DNA from: CAWDMC01 sp963803295 | Lineage (GTDB): Bacteria; Acidobacteriota; Terriglobia; UBA7540 | Assembly: GCA_963803295.1 (NCBI GenBank) | Contig: CAWDMC010000025.1 | Span: 1 to 64,000, forward strand | Length of the DNA stretch: 64,000 nucleotides | Direction of reading: 5' to 3' | Shown here: piece by piece, positions 1 to 10,011 of the stretch | Numbering within the stretch: position 1 is the stretch's first letter | Layout of the letters: each line of letters starts with the position of its first letter | Made by a program: the position numbers and the translations under genes | Notes under the pieces: model-generated | What the model saw: only the letters and a program-made list of their open reading frames with translations | Told to the model about the DNA's origin: nothing | Databases searched by the model: none

Positions 1-873
1 GTGCAAACCAGCGCCCACCTCAACCGTCCGGTGAAGGACCACCAGCTCAGCCTGGAGAAGCAGGACGGAAATCCTACACGAGTATTGGTCAGCGTCGAGA
101 TATGGAGGACTTCCCATCCCGCCAGAGACTGGGCACGATGGTGACGCTTCGCGATGCCGAATCCCGCAGCCAGCTTGAGACGCGCCTGGATGTCTCGTAC
201 CGCAATGAAGCGATGGGTCATATCCTGCGAGGCGTCGTCCACGAGATCAAGAACCCGCTGAATTCGATCTACACCCACCTGCAAATGCTCCAGTTGGAGG
301 TGGGGGACACAGCACCCAAACTGCAGCAGGAGGTCGGTGTCATCAGCCGCGAAATCAAGTTGCTGGACCGGATGGTGGTGACGCTCCTGGATTTCACCAA
401 GCCACTGGAGATCAAGCCCGAGGAAACGGACCTGGTGCAATTGACAAAGAGATCGTCCGGCTGGTGAGCCCGGAAGGCGCCAAGAAGGACGTCGCGGTGG
501 AAGTCGGCGGAAACGCAGAGACGGCCATGGTGTCGGGCGATTACGCCCTGTTACGGCAAGCGGTGATGAACGTCGTCGTCAATGGCATCGAGTGCATGAG
601 CCGGCCGGGCAAGCTCGCCATCGACATCTCCGAAACGAGGACGAGATTCTGCTTTCGGTTTCCGACGAAGGGCCCGGGATTCCGCCCGAAATCGACCCAA
701 AGATTTTCAGCCTTTACTTCACCACCAAAGGACGAGGTTCGGGCATCGGGCTGGCGATGTCCTATCGGGTGGTTCAGCTCCACAATGGCACGCTCGACTT
801 CGAAAGCGAGGTCGGCAAAGGCACTATGTTCCGGTTCCATTTCCCTCGCACTTCCCGGAGGGCCGCGGCGTAA
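1..873 (+). CDS. Sensor histidine kinase, 5'-truncated by window edge and frameshifted
   Basis: Membrane-signalling histidine kinase that would autophosphorylate and pass phosphate to a response regulator. The 5' end is outside the window. Read piecewise: a PAS-like segment up to about base 180, the phosphoacceptor helix with H-box VVHEIKNPLNSIYTHL (His near base 240), an N-box read as NVVVNGIECM (about 570-600), the G1 motif DEGPGIP and G2 motif GRGSGIGLAM (about 660-760), and a last strand GKGTMFRFHFP before TAA at 871-873. The frame changes near 110-125, 445-465 and 635-650, each a single-base slip with conserved sequence on both sides, so consensus error or very recent damage. No response regulator directly follows; the convergent ccmH-like gene starts 8 bases on. 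Family call is secure, the signal is unknown. Confidence 0.85.
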
Positions 874-880
874 CTGCCTT

Positions 881-1276
881 TCACGCAGCGCTACGAGGTC
901 TGGCTTTGCGCGACAGACGCCGCGTGATCCGGCGGATCACTACGATAGTGATCCAAAGGCCAAGGAGGAGGACCAGAGCCGGGATAGTGTAAATGATCAA
1001 GCGGCTTTCTCCCTCGGGCTCCACAAGTATCCGGCTGCCGTACTGCGCGATGAAGCGATCCAGGATCTCCCGGTCGGATTTCCCTTCGGCAATCATCGTT
1101 TCAATCTCGAGGCCTCATGCCCACGGCGGCTTCGCTCTGAAGTGCTTGTCCACCGTTTCGGCCCAGCAACAAGGCGCCATCAGCTTCTCTTCAATCTTTC
1201 GCGCGCGGGGCGATGAAGCGGCCGCCAACATTGCGGCCGCGATAAGAAGCGTCGATATCCGGAGATAAATCGTCAT
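881..1276 (-). CDS. CcmH/NrfF-like cytochrome c maturation protein, frameshifted
   Basis: Member of the CcmH/CycL family, exported thiol proteins that help prepare apocytochrome c for haem attachment. Start ATG at 1276 gives an N-terminal signal-like hydrophobic stretch, then LMAPCCWAETVDKH, then after a frame change near 1110-1135 the family block MIAEGKSDREILDRFIAQYG with RILVEPEGE, and a C-terminal membrane helix (IYTIPALVLLLGLWITIVV) followed by an Arg-rich tail. The usual LRCxxC redox motif appears here as adjacent cysteines (PCCW), as I believe occurs in some acidobacterial relatives. The start overlaps the stop of the upstream small gene by ATGA, so the two are probably cotranscribed. 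At least one base is lost or gained. Confidence 0.75.
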
Positions 1277-1654
1277 TTTTGGCAGCAATGCCGACCGCGC
1301 CGCCAGAGAGGAGTGCCGTCCTCGGCGCGTAGTTTCAGCGTGATGTTCTCGGAGGGGATCTCGATCTCCCGCGCCACAATCTGGCCATTGAACTCAAATC
1401 CCTTCACCGTCGCGAGCCATCCGGCCTTGGGGTTGAAGTTGTTTTGCATAAGATAACGCATCGATCCCAACAGGATCGGCTTCGTCCCGTCTTCCGTCTT
1501 CAGGTCGATGGACGGCATACCCTGGCCGGGTACGATCCGGACCTTCTCATCGTGCCTTTCAACACAACCCGGGCTGCTCCGCCAGTTGCGATTGGGCGAG
1601 CAGCGGAACGGAAGCGAGTAACGCGAGGCACGCAATAAACCCACGCCGCTTCAT
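1273..1654 (-). CDS. Small exported protein of unknown function, frameshifted
   Basis: ATG at 1654 is preceded by a strong AAGGAGG ribosome site and begins MKRRGFIACLALLASVPLLA, a signal peptide. After about 30 residues the frame shifts (about 1560) and continues with IVPGQGMPSIDLKTEDG, LGSMRYLMQNNFNPKAG, VKGFEFNGQIVAREIEIP and LKLRAEDGTPLW. It looks like a single small beta-rich periplasmic domain of about 100 residues. I do not recognise a named family. It lies between a small Cys-containing exported protein and the CcmH-like gene, all on one strand, which suggests a link to periplasmic redox or cytochrome c assembly; that is inference from context only. Confidence 0.6.
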
Positions 1655-1684
1655 CACGAGAACCTCCTTCCTGCGGAAAACCGC

Positions 1685-1959
1685 CTATTTCTGTTCGGCC
1701 CGCGGGGCCGGCTTTTCGGCGGAACCCTGCTTTTCGCCGGAATCCTGCTGAGGCGGCACGGCGGCCTGTGCCCGCAATGCTCCATGCCCCGCCCTTGCCG
1801 TTTGCCTTTCATTCCCTGACGGTTACCCTGGCGGGAACCAGGTTCCCTGCCACAGACATCGCACTTACCGTCCTTATTCGCGTCCTTGAAGCACGGACCC
1901 TGCGCGGGCATGCTGCCTGCCAGGAACAGGGCCAGAATGGTGGTTGCTAAGATTTTCAT
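1685..1959 (-). CDS. Small exported Cys/Asp-rich protein, frameshifted
   Basis: ATG at 1959 starts MKILATTILALFLAGSMPAQG, a clear signal peptide. The mature part has CFKDANKDGKCDVCG, an Asp/Asn-rich loop like a calcium-binding EF-hand loop with three cysteines, then a Gly/Gln/Arg-rich basic stretch. Near 1790 the frame must change to continue as AQAAVPPQQDSGEKQGSAEK ending in EQK and a TAG at 1685-1687. About 85-90 residues. No named family recognised. First gene of the presumed three-gene minus-strand set with the unknown exported protein and the CcmH-like protein, so it may bind metal or take part in periplasmic thiol chemistry. Confidence 0.55.
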
Positions 1960-2151
1960 CGTCGTCTCCGCCAAACATTCAATGCACGGCCCGTGCCAAG
2001 AACAAATCTGTCACTAGTTTAAGCAATTTCGGATCTCATAATAAGAACAGATGCGCAAGATTTGCATAAGGCGTCCCGGCAGTCGCGCAACGCCTGCGTG
2101 CCCGAGGCGCGAATCCGGGCGGCCAGCCGCGTGCAAGAGCGGATGAGAAGC
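1960..2151. other. Divergent intergenic region
   Basis: About 190 bases between the minus-strand exported-protein gene and the plus-strand second histidine kinase. It must carry both promoters. No convincing -35/-10 pair or operator is visible. Its second half is GC-rich and could be read as a short N-terminal extension of the kinase frame, but without a convincing start. Confidence 0.5.
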
Positions 2152-3377
2152 ATGAAGCGAAGTTCGATTCTGGTGCGGCTGCTCCTGCCCCTTCTTGCCG
2201 TGGTCCTGCCGGCCATCCTGCTGCTGGGGGCGCTGCGGACCGTACGCAACCTGGAACAGGAGAAGGAAGCCTACCTCCGCAGCCGGGCGGCGGGAGTCGC
2301 GGCGCGGATCGAGACGCTTCGGAATCCAGCCGGCCTCCCGGACCTGCGGGCGGCCCTGGAGGAAGAGGACCCGAACGTTGTGGGCATCGACTTGTTCACC
2401 TACGACGATCCCGCCTCAGGGCGCCCGCGGCTCTCCGGGAAGGCCGCATCCTGTTCCACGTCGAGCGAGTGCGCGCGGGGGGAGAAGAAGTGTTTCGCGC
2501 ATGGCTGCCCTGCCATATCGACAAGCAGGTTTTCCTCGCCCGCGTGGAACTGGCGGAAGGGGCGGTTGCCGCGCTGACGCGGCCGGCCGAACAGAACGTG
2601 TGGGTAGCCTCGGCGGGTCCCTGGTGGTGATTGCGCTCTCGCTCGGCCTGGCCTGGAGCGTCCCGCCGCACCGCCCGCGCGGAGCAACGCCAGATTGAGC
2701 TCGAGCACCTGGCGCGGATCGGCCAGATGTCGGCGGTCCTGGCGCATGAAATCCGGAATCCGCTAGGGACGATCAAGGGCTTTGCTCAACTGCTCGGGGA
2801 GCGCCTGGACGGCCGTCACAGCGAGCTGTTGGAGCCGGTCCTTTCGGAGACGATCGCCTGGAGCGACTGGTCAAGGACCTCTTCTCTACGGCCGGCCGCC
2901 GACGAGTACAGCTTCAACCAATGGATATCCCGGCGTTGTGTCGAGACGATCCGCGGCTATGCACCCAACTGATCGGGAATCGGGCGGTTCGATTCTTCGC
3001 GGCGGCGTCGCCGGTCCACCTGATGAGCGATCCGGCGCTGCTTGAGCAGGCGCTGCTCAACCTGGTGGGGAACGCGATCGAGGCGGTCGATGAGAGGCCC
3101 GATGGCGAGGTTCGGCTCGCATTCGCGGCTTCCTCGTCGCAGCGTCACGGTCACGGTGACGATAACGGACCCGGGTTCCGGCGGAAATCGAGCAACGTCT
3201 TTACGAACCTTTCCCACAACAAAAGCGTCCGGTACCGGGCTTGGACTGGCGATACGCGTAAGCTGTCAGGCTGCTGGGCGGCGAATTGGGATCTCGAATC
3301 GAGAAGAAGGAGGCGTGGCGGCGGATATCCGGTTGCCCGGAAATCCCAAATGGGCGAGAACAGATTCTCGTAGTTGA
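2152..3377 (+). CDS. Membrane sensor histidine kinase (AtoS/ZraS-like), frameshifted
   Basis: ATG at 2152 (MKRSSILVRLLLPLL) opens a first transmembrane helix, then a periplasmic domain with coiled-coil LEQEKEAYLRSRAAGVAARI, then frame changes near 2440-2460 and 2600-2690. The kinase core follows: H-box SAVLAHEIRNPLGTIKGFAQ (about 2730-2790), N-box LLNLVGNAIEAVDER (about 3055-3095), G1 read as VTITDPGSGI and G2 as TTKASGTGLGLAI, ending at TGA 3375-3377. The HEIRNPLGTIKGF type H-box is typical of kinases paired with sigma54-dependent regulators, and the next gene is exactly such a regulator, its 5' end overlapping this 3' end. At least four single-base frameshifts. Function as partner of the NtrC-type gene is well supported; the stimulus is unknown. 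Confidence 0.85.
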
Positions 3378-4699
3378 CGACGATCCCGGCTTCAGGAAAC
3401 TCCTGGAGACGATCCTCAAAGGCGAAGGCTACGAGGTAACCACGGCCTCCGCCAAACAGGTGGCGCTCCACTTGTGTGAGCGCAAGCAGTACCACTGGTG
3501 ATCACGGACCTTAAGCTGCCCGACGGTGACGGGATCGAAATCCTGCGATGGATGAGGGAGCACGCCCCGGAAATCCCGGTCATCCTCATCACCGGATACG
3601 GTACAGTGACAACGTAGCCGTGGAAGCGATGAAACTGGGCGCTTTCGATTTCCTGGGCAAGCCGCTGAGCAATCCGGACGAGCTGCGGCTATTGGTGCGC
3701 AAAGTATTCGACGACGTTGCGTCGCAGCACGAGAGCGCGCTGTTTCGCGAGGAGCAGTCGGTCCGCTTCAACTGTGGGGAAATTATTGCCGGCGACCCCG
3801 GATGCGCAAGGTGCTCGAACTCGCCCGGAAAGTCGCGCCAACAAATGCGACGGTGTTGATCACCGGCGAGAGCGGCACCGGGAAGGAGATCATCGCCCGC
3901 TGCATTCACAATCACAGCCCAAGAGCCGAGCGCGTGTTTGTCGCCGTGAACTGCGCAGCCTTGTCGCCAACGCTGATCGAAAGCGAACTGTTCGGGCATG
4001 AAAAAGGCTCTTTCACGGGATCGGTTGCGCAACACATCGGCAGATTCGAGCGCGCGCAGGGCGGAACCCTGTTCCTCGATGAGATCGGCGAGCTCGACGG
4101 CAACCTGCAGGCGAAGCTGCTGCGGGTGCTTCAGGAGCGGACATTCGAGCGCGTCGGGGGAACCCGCGAGATCAGCGCCGACGTGCGAGTTCTGGCGGCC
4201 ACGAACCGCGAATTGAAGAAGCACGTGAGCGACGGAAAGTTCCGCGAGGACCTGTTTTACCGCTTGAATATGTTCCCGATTGAAATTCCGCCGCTCCGCG
4301 AACGCGGGGGAGACGCTCTGCAACTCGCGCGCTTTTTCCTCGACCGCGCCGCGGTTTCTCTCAGAAAGCGCCCACTGACCCTCACGGACGAGGCGGAGGA
4401 TTTGCTTCTGCGCTACGACTGGCCGGGGAACGTCCGCGAACTCGCAGAACCTGATGGAACGGATGGCGATCCTGTGCGATGAAATCGTCGATGCGGCGGA
4501 CCTCCCCATCACGCCCGCCGGTCCGGAGCGTCCCACCATGCTGCGCGATATTGAGCGCCAGGTCATCCTCGATACGCTGGCGGCGAACTCGGGGAACCGT
4601 ACCCGCACCGCGGAACACCTGGGCATCAGCCTTCGGACTCTCCAATACCGGCTCCGGGATTATGGCATCACAGGCGGGACCGGGGAACAAACGGAATAG
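3350..4699 (+). CDS. NtrC-family sigma54-dependent response regulator, frameshifted
   Basis: Activates transcription by RNA polymerase with sigma54 when phosphorylated by the kinase just upstream. Domain order: receiver (QILVVDDDPGFRKLLE; phosphoacceptor Asp in VITDLKLPDGDG; Lys in LGKPLSNPDEL), AAA+ domain (Walker A GESGTGKE; FGHEKGSFTGS, a variant of the GAFTGA sigma54-contact loop; Walker B GGTLFLDEIGEL; sensor VRVLAATNREL; arginine region FREDLFYRLN), and Fis-type helix-turn-helix NRTRTAEHLGISLRTLQYRL at the end. Frames change near 3500, 3610, 3795 and 4445. The precise start is uncertain because ATG at 3350 is one base out of the receiver frame. Total near 450 residues fits the family. 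GSFTGS in place of GAFTGA deserves a look but similar variants exist. Confidence 0.9.
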
Positions 4700-4894
4700 C
4701 CGTCTCGCCACTATTTCATTGAGCGGTCAGTTCGCTTCTGTTATCCTCAGTGTTGGGTAAAACTCCGGCAGTCCGTGGTGAAGAGCCGCTCCTCGACGGT
4801 CGCGGTTCCGTAAGCTGCTGATAGCACCGAACCGCGCTTGTCGCTTCCGGCTGTTGCCGCGCTGCTGATCCCTTCCTCTTAAGAAGGTTTTGTC

Positions 4895-5651
4895 ATGTCA
4901 GGTCATTCAAAATGGGCGACCATCAAACACAAGAAGGCCGCCACCGACGCCAAGCGCGGAAGGGTGTTCACGCGGCTCATCAAGGAAATCACGCATCGCG
5001 GCCCGTCAAGGTGGCGATCCCGACGCCAATCCCCGGCTGCGCGCCGCCATCACCGCCGCCAAAGCCGTCCAGCATGCCCCAGGACAACATCAAGCGGGCC
5101 ATCCAGCGCGGCACCGGCGAACTGGAAGGCAGCCATCTCGATGAAGTGATGTTCGAAGGCTATGGTCCGGGCGGCGCGGCCGTGCTGGTCGCAGGTGGTC
5201 ACGGACAATCGCAACCGCACCGTCAGCCGAGATCCGTCACTTATTCAGCAAGCACGGAGGCAATCTCGCGGAACAGGGCGCCGTCGCATGGATGTTCGAC
5301 CGCAAAAGTCACATTCTGGTCGAGCAGGACAAGGCCAGCGAAGACGAGCTCATGACCGCTGTCGCTCGAAGCCGGGCGCCGACGACATTCGCAACGACGG
5401 CGGACCAGTGGGAAGTGATCTCTCCGCCGGAACAGCACGACGCCGTGTGTGGCGGCGCTCGAGAAAGCCGGCATCCCTACGGCTACTGCCGAGATCGGCA
5501 TGATTCCCGCAGAACCTGGTGAAGCTGGAGGGCAAGAACGCCGGCGGCATGTTGAGGCTGAGCGAAGCGCTGGAGGAACACGACGACGTCCAGAATCATG
5601 TATTCCAACTTCGACATCGACGAAGAGGAACTGGAACGTCTGACGGCTTAG
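4895..5651 (+). CDS. yebC: YebC/PmpR family protein, frameshifted
   Basis: Conserved cytosolic YebC/TACO1 family protein; members act as transcription regulators or help ribosomes through difficult peptides. The N terminus MSGHSKWATIKHKKAATDAKRG is the family signature, after a near-ribosome site AAGAAGG. Later pieces in other frames are the rest of the fold: DNIKRAIQRGTGELEG, EVMFEGYGPGGAAVLV, VAWMFDRKSHILVEQ, and C-terminal YSNFDIDEEELERLTA with TAG at 5649-5651. At least five frame changes within 250 codons. ruvC follows 28 bases later, a gene pair seen in many bacteria, which supports both calls. Confidence 0.88.
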
Positions 5652-5679
5652 CGTGGACAGGTAACGCCGCGGCAAGCGA

Positions 5680-6198
5680 ATGCGCATTCTGGGAATCGAC
5701 TGCGGCACCGAGCGAACCGGTTACGGTGTCATCGAAAGCGACGGCCGAACGCACCGGATGGTTGGACTGGGGCGTCGTCCGCACGCGGCCGGCGGACCCG
5801 CTTCAGACCGGCTGCTAGTGATTGCGCGCGGGCCTGCGCGAAGTGATCTCAACGCCATCGCCGGAAGCCGCCGCCGTCGAGGAAGTCTTTCTACGCTGTG
5901 AACGTCAAGACCGCGCTTAAACTGGCCCACGCGCGCGGCGTCGCTCTGCTGGCGATGGCGGAAGCGGGGCTGCAGTGCGCCGAGTATTCGCCGCTCGAAG
6001 TCAAGACCAGCGTGGTGGGATACGGCCGCGCGGAAAAGCAGCAGGTGCAGATCATGGTGCGCTTCGCGTGCTCGGGCTGGAAGCGCCGCTGGCCTCCGAA
6101 GACGCGTCGGACGCGCTGGCGGTGGCGATCTGTCACGCCACGATATCGTCGACGCGCGATCGGCTGAAAGCGGCCCGTCTTGGAGGTACGTACGTTGA
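5680..6198 (+). CDS. ruvC: Holliday junction resolvase RuvC, frameshifted
   Basis: Endonuclease that cuts Holliday junctions in recombination. Start MRILGIDCGTERTGYGVIE carries the first catalytic Asp (D7 in GIDCGTERTGYG). The remainder reads across frames: PEAAAVEEVFYAVNVKTALK with the catalytic Glu, LAHARGVALLAMAEAGL, EYSPLEVKTSVVGYGRAEK, and SEDASDALAVAICH with the last acidic pair. The end is probably SWRYVR with TGA at 6196-6198, overlapping the next gene start. Length near 170 residues is normal. About three to four frameshifts. Follows yebC as in many genomes. Confidence 0.9.
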
Positions 6199-6848
6199 AG
6201 ATTCGTGGCATTCTATGCTCTCGCCGCCGACGCTTGGCGGCGGACGAAGGTCCAACGGATCTTTTTTTCCAGGACGCTGGCCGGTTCGGTCCCTCCGTAT
6301 GCGCAGGTCACGCTGGGGCGGGACGGGGGTGCCAGCTATCGCGAAAGCGTCAAAGATCCCGATGAGGCCCCGATCGAATTTCGCCTGCGCCAGCCGGAAG
6401 TGGACCAGATTTCGACCTCGTCGCCAAAGTGGACTATTTCCGGACGCCGCTCGAGTCCGGACTTAAAGTCGCCAACATGGGCATGAAGGTGCTTTCGCTA
6501 CACCGAAGGTGGCCAGAACAACGAAGTGAAGTTCAATTACTCACTGGATCCCAACGCAAGCCTGTTGGCCGACTGGTTCGCGAAAATCATCGAATCGGAG
6601 CAGCACTTCATTTATCTGGAGCGGACCGTGCACGGTTCGATAAACTCGGAGTCAACCAGGCCCTGCTGCGATTCCAGGCGTCGATCGAACGGAACCGGCT
6701 GGTGGCGCTCGACCAGTACCTTCCGCTGCTTGACCGCGTGGTGAAGAACGAAAGCTACCTCAACATGGCCCGTGAGCGCGCCGCCGTCCTCTCCGAGTTC
6801 ATTCGCTCCGGCAGCGGGAAAGAAACCAACGGGAAAGACAGCAAGTGA
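6195..6848 (+). CDS. Exported protein of unknown function downstream of ruvC, frameshifted
   Basis: I choose the TTG at 6195, preceded by GGAGG at 6182-6186 and overlapping the ruvC stop; it gives a short hydrophobic leader (LKIRGILC). After a frame change the protein reads GSVPPYAQVTLGRDG, RESVKDPDEAPIEFRL, AKVDYFRTPLESGLKVANMG, YSLDPNASLLADWFAKIIES, then LGVNQALLRFQASIERNRLV and KNESYLNMARERAAVLSEFI. No named family recognised; the pattern looks like the small exported proteins conserved downstream of ruvC in acidobacteria. The stop TGA (6846-6848) overlaps the ATG of the TlpA-like gene, so they are probably translationally coupled. Frame changes near 6235, 6410, 6490 and 6635. Confidence 0.65.
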
Positions 6849-8122
6849 TGCGGGCGCTGCCGTGGCTGGCACTGCTCGGCGCGGCCCTCTGTTGGAGCCA
6901 GGAACCGCCGTCCAAGTCCGCACCCGACCCCGCTGAGGCGGAACGCGAGCACTACAACCAGGTAATGGCGGAGGCTGGGACCAGCCCCATCGACTACGCC
7001 CGCGCCCTTGAACAGCACCTCGAGAAATTTCCCGACTCCCCGCGGCGTCCGGTGATCGAGCGCGCCATCGTTCAGGCGGCGATGGAAGCCCGCGACTACC
7101 GGCGATTGATCCGATTTGGCGAACGGGTGCTCAACCGGGAGCCGGATAACTTCACGGTCCTCGAGCGCGTCACGCGAGCCTTGCTCCGCGACAATGACAA
7201 GGCTGCATCGGAAAAGGCTCTGCGATTCGCTCGCCAGTATGAGGCGGCGCTGCGCAAGCTCGAAGAAAGCGGGCCGCCCGAGGTTTCGGACCGCGGCGCG
7301 CTGATCCACCAACTGGAGATCCGTCTGGGCAAAGCGCTGCTCTATCAGGGGCGCGCGGAGGGCAACCTGGGCAGGATGGAAGAAGCGGCCGATCTGTCGC
7401 GCCGAAGCTATGAGAAGAACCCCACGGCGGAGTCCGCCCGGGAAATAGGACGTTGGCTCTCACGGCTTGGCCGCGACGATGAGGCTATCCAGGCCTATGC
7501 CGACGCGTTTGTCATTGCGGACTCCGACCGCACGGACGAAATCCAGGCAGCCGACCGCGCCCGGTTGAAGGAACTCTACCTGAAGCAACACGACTCGGAG
7601 GCGGGCCTGGGCGACCTGCTGCTCCAAGCGTATGACCGAACCTCCGGCCTGCTGGACGCCAGGAGGGCCGCGATCCGGAAACTCGACCCCAACTACGATC
7701 TCAGCGAACCGGCTGACTTCGTCCTCTCCGGCCTGGATGGCCAGAGCCTGAAGCTCTCGTCCCTTCGCGGGAAAGTGGTGGTCGCCGATTTCTGGGCCAC
7801 GTGGTGCCAGCCCTGCCGCGTCCAGCAGCCACTTTATGAGGAGGTGATCGGCAAGTACAAACTGCGCGGCGACGTGGTCTTCCTCAACATCAATACCGAT
7901 CAGGACCGCGGCGCCGTCCAGCCGTTCCTCGACCGGTTTGGCTGGCAGAAACCGGTCTATTTTGAAGACGGTCTGCAACGGGTTCTGAACGTGTCTTCCA
8001 TCCCCACGACGATCGTCTTCAACAGGCAGGGCGAGGTGGCCAGCCGGATTACCGGCTTCATTCCGCACCGGTTTGTCGACATGCTGACGGAGCGCATCGA
8101 ACTGATCCTCGCCGAAAATTAA
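6848..8122 (+). CDS. TlpA/ResA-like thioredoxin with N-terminal TPR-like region
   Basis: Intact 424-residue exported thiol-disulfide protein. Signal peptide in the first 20 residues (LPWLALLGAALCWSQ), then about 260 residues of alpha-helical TPR-like repeats (YARALEQHLEKFPDSPRRPV, YRRLIRFGERVLNREPDN, LSRRSYEKNPTAESA), then a thioredoxin fold (about 290-424) with redox motif WCQPC in VVADFWATWCQPCRVQQP and the cis-proline segment SSIPTTIVFN. Such proteins reduce disulfides in the periplasm, for instance on apocytochromes. ATG at 6848 overlaps the preceding stop (TGATG). This is the first gene in the window with no frameshift. Confidence 0.88.
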   Translation: MRALPWLALLGAALCWSQEPPSKSAPDPAEAEREHYNQVMAEAGTSPIDYARALEQHLEKFPDSPRRPVIERAIVQAAMEARDYRRLIRFGERVLNREPDNFTVLERVTRALLRDNDKAASEKALRFARQYEAALRKLEESGPPEVSDRGALIHQLEIRLGKALLYQGRAEGNLGRMEEAADLSRRSYEKNPTAESAREIGRWLSRLGRDDEAIQAYADAFVIADSDRTDEIQAADRARLKELYLKQHDSEAGLGDLLLQAYDRTSGLLDARRAAIRKLDPNYDLSEPADFVLSGLDGQSLKLSSLRGKVVVADFWATWCQPCRVQQPLYEEVIGKYKLRGDVVFLNINTDQDRGAVQPFLDRFGWQKPVYFEDGLQRVLNVSSIPTTIVFNRQGEVASRITGFIPHRFVDMLTERIELILAEN

Positions 8123-8228
8123 CTTCCCAAAGTCCGCCCGGAAGTAGTACTATCCAGAGGATGTAGACTGTAACTGGGTGTTCCCCTCGTGGAGGACCCT
8201 GGGCTAAACTTGACGAGGAGGAAGGCTG

Positions 8229-9840
8229 ATGGCCGTAGGCGCCGACAGGCAGTTAGCCATAGAGTTAAGCCACAACGCGCTCGAGCGCGAGGAACTTCTT
8301 CGGGCATTCCGCATCATTTATACTTCCCGCCGCCTGGACGACCGGGAGATCATGCTCAAGCGCCAGCAGCGGATCTATTTCCAGGTGAGCGGCGCGGGGC
8401 ACGAAGCGATTCAGGCCGCCGCGTCCATGGCGATGCGGCCGGGCTACGACTGGTTCTATCCTTATTACCGCGACCGGGCGCTCTGTCTTGGGCTTGGGAT
8501 CACGCCCGAGATGATGCTGCTGCAGGCCGTTGGCTCCGCCGAGGACACCCAATCCGGCGGACGCCAGATGCCCTCCCACTGGAGTTCGCCGGAACTGCAC
8601 GTCGTCACTACCTCCTCCTGCACCGGGACGCAATTTCTGCAAGCGGTGGGCTGCGCCGACGCGGGCCGGCTGCTCCGCCGGCGGCGGGACGAGGTGACGC
8701 TCGTCTGCGGCGGCGACGGACACACCAGCGAAGGCGAGTTCTGGGAAGCGCTCAATACCTCGCTGTCTCGAGCGCCTGCCCGTTGTCTTCCTCATCGAGG
8801 ACAATGAGTTTGCCATCTCGGTACCCGTCGAAAAGCAGACCGCCGGAGGGAGCATCTCGAAGCTGGTGGAGAATTTCCCGAACCTGCTGGTGCTCGAAGT
8901 GGACGGCTGCGATTTCCCTGCGTCTTACGAGACCATGAGGACGGCTGTCGCGCATTGCCGGCAGCGGCTGGGCCCATCGCTGGTTCACGCGCACGTGATA
9001 CGCCCCTATTCGCACTCCCTATCCGACGACGAAACGCAATATAAGACCGCGGCGGAGCTCGAGGGGGAACGCCGCCGGGACCCGTTCCTTACATTTCCGG
9101 ACTGGCTGCTTGCCTATGGCGCGCTCGACCCGCGGGCGCTCGAACGCATCACGCACGAGGTGGATCTCGAGATTCAGGAGGCGACCTCGCGGGCGCTCAA
9201 GTCGGAAATGCCGGCAGTGGGATCGGCGGCGCTGTACGTTTACTCGGACCACACCGATCCATCCTCGGAGGAGTTTGAGACGGAGCCCGAATTCGACGCC
9301 GAGTCGCGAACGATGGTGGACGCCGTCAATCGCACGCTGGCCGACGAGATGCGGCGCGACGAGCGCGTGATCGTCTTTGGCGAGGATGTGGCCGATTGCA
9401 GCCGCGAAGAAAATCTGCCGCTGGTGAAGGGCAAGGGCGGCGTCTTCAAAGCCACGCACGGGCTGCAGCGCGAGTTCGGCAGCAAGCGTTGCTTCAACTC
9501 TCCCCTGGCGGAGGCGGCGATTGTCGGCCGCGCGCTCGGGATGGCGACCCGTGGCCTGAAGCCGGTGGTGGAGATCCAGTTCTTCGATTACATCTGGCCG
9601 GCGACCATGCAGATCCGCGACGAACTGGCGAACTTCCGGTGGCGGTCCTACAACGGTTTTTCCTGCCCGCTGGTGATTCGCACGGCGATCGGCGGGTATC
9701 TCACGGGCGGATCGATCTATCACAGCCAGTGCGGCGAGTCGATTTTCACGCACATGCCCGGACTTCGTGTGGTGATGCCCTCGAACGCGGTTGATGCTGC
9801 CGGCCTGCTGCGCACCGCCATCCGCTGCGACGACCCGGTG
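8229..9840 (+). pseudogene. Fused 2-oxoacid dehydrogenase E1 (alpha+beta), truncated at 3' end
   Basis: Thiamine-diphosphate dehydrogenase E1 of the branched-chain (2-oxoisovalerate) type, with E1 alpha and E1 beta in one chain. ATG at 8229 follows GAGGAGGA. Alpha half: RLDDREIMLKRQQRIYFQVS, thiamine motif CGGDGHTSEGEFWEALN (about 8710-8760), then a frame change near 8770 into LPVVFLIEDNEFAISVPVEK. Beta half starts near 9310 (SRTMVDAVNRTLADEMRRDE, VIVFGEDVAD, NSPLAEAAIVGRALGMATRG, EIQFFDYIWPATMQI). After VVMPSNAVDAAGLLRTAIRC and DDPV the protein stops matching at about 9840, some 100-130 residues before the normal end, against opposite-strand sequence of another gene. Upstream 8123-8228 holds its leader; no clear promoter. 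Confidence 0.88.
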
Positions 9841-10011
9841 TCGAGGCGCGTCGAGCGAGCGAAAGCATCCTGCTCGGATATCAGCGGGTTCTTCCGGCGA
9901 GAGAAACAATTCCACCCCGTCGAATCCCCACTGCTTGATGCGGCGGAACAGCGGCTCCATTTCCACGCCGACACGCGTGGTCCACACCATCGTGTTAACG
10001 CCAAATTTCAT
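9840..10011 (-). pseudogene. N-terminal fragment of TIM-barrel sugar epimerase/isomerase
   Basis: Start at 10011 reads MKFGVNTMVWTTRVGVEMEP then KQWGFDGVELFLSPEEPADI, the first strand and helices of the xylose-isomerase-like TIM-barrel family (tagatose/psicose 3-epimerases and relatives). About 45-55 residues are convincing. The match ends where the E1 gene begins on the other strand near 9840, so both genes are cut at one junction. A full member has about 270-300 residues. An ATG further upstream (10026) is possible. Confidence 0.75.

Noticed and set aside
934..954. Perfect palindrome GGATCACTA/TAGTGATCC
   Set aside because: Lies inside the CcmH-like coding sequence near its membrane helix; probably chance.
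3589..4626. Minus-strand 345-codon frame over the NtrC-type regulator
   Set aside because: No family motif; the plus strand has all AAA+ motifs.
9019..9839. Extension of the minus-strand epimerase frame across the E1 gene
   Set aside because: Only the first about 50 residues look like epimerase; past the junction it is antisense E1.
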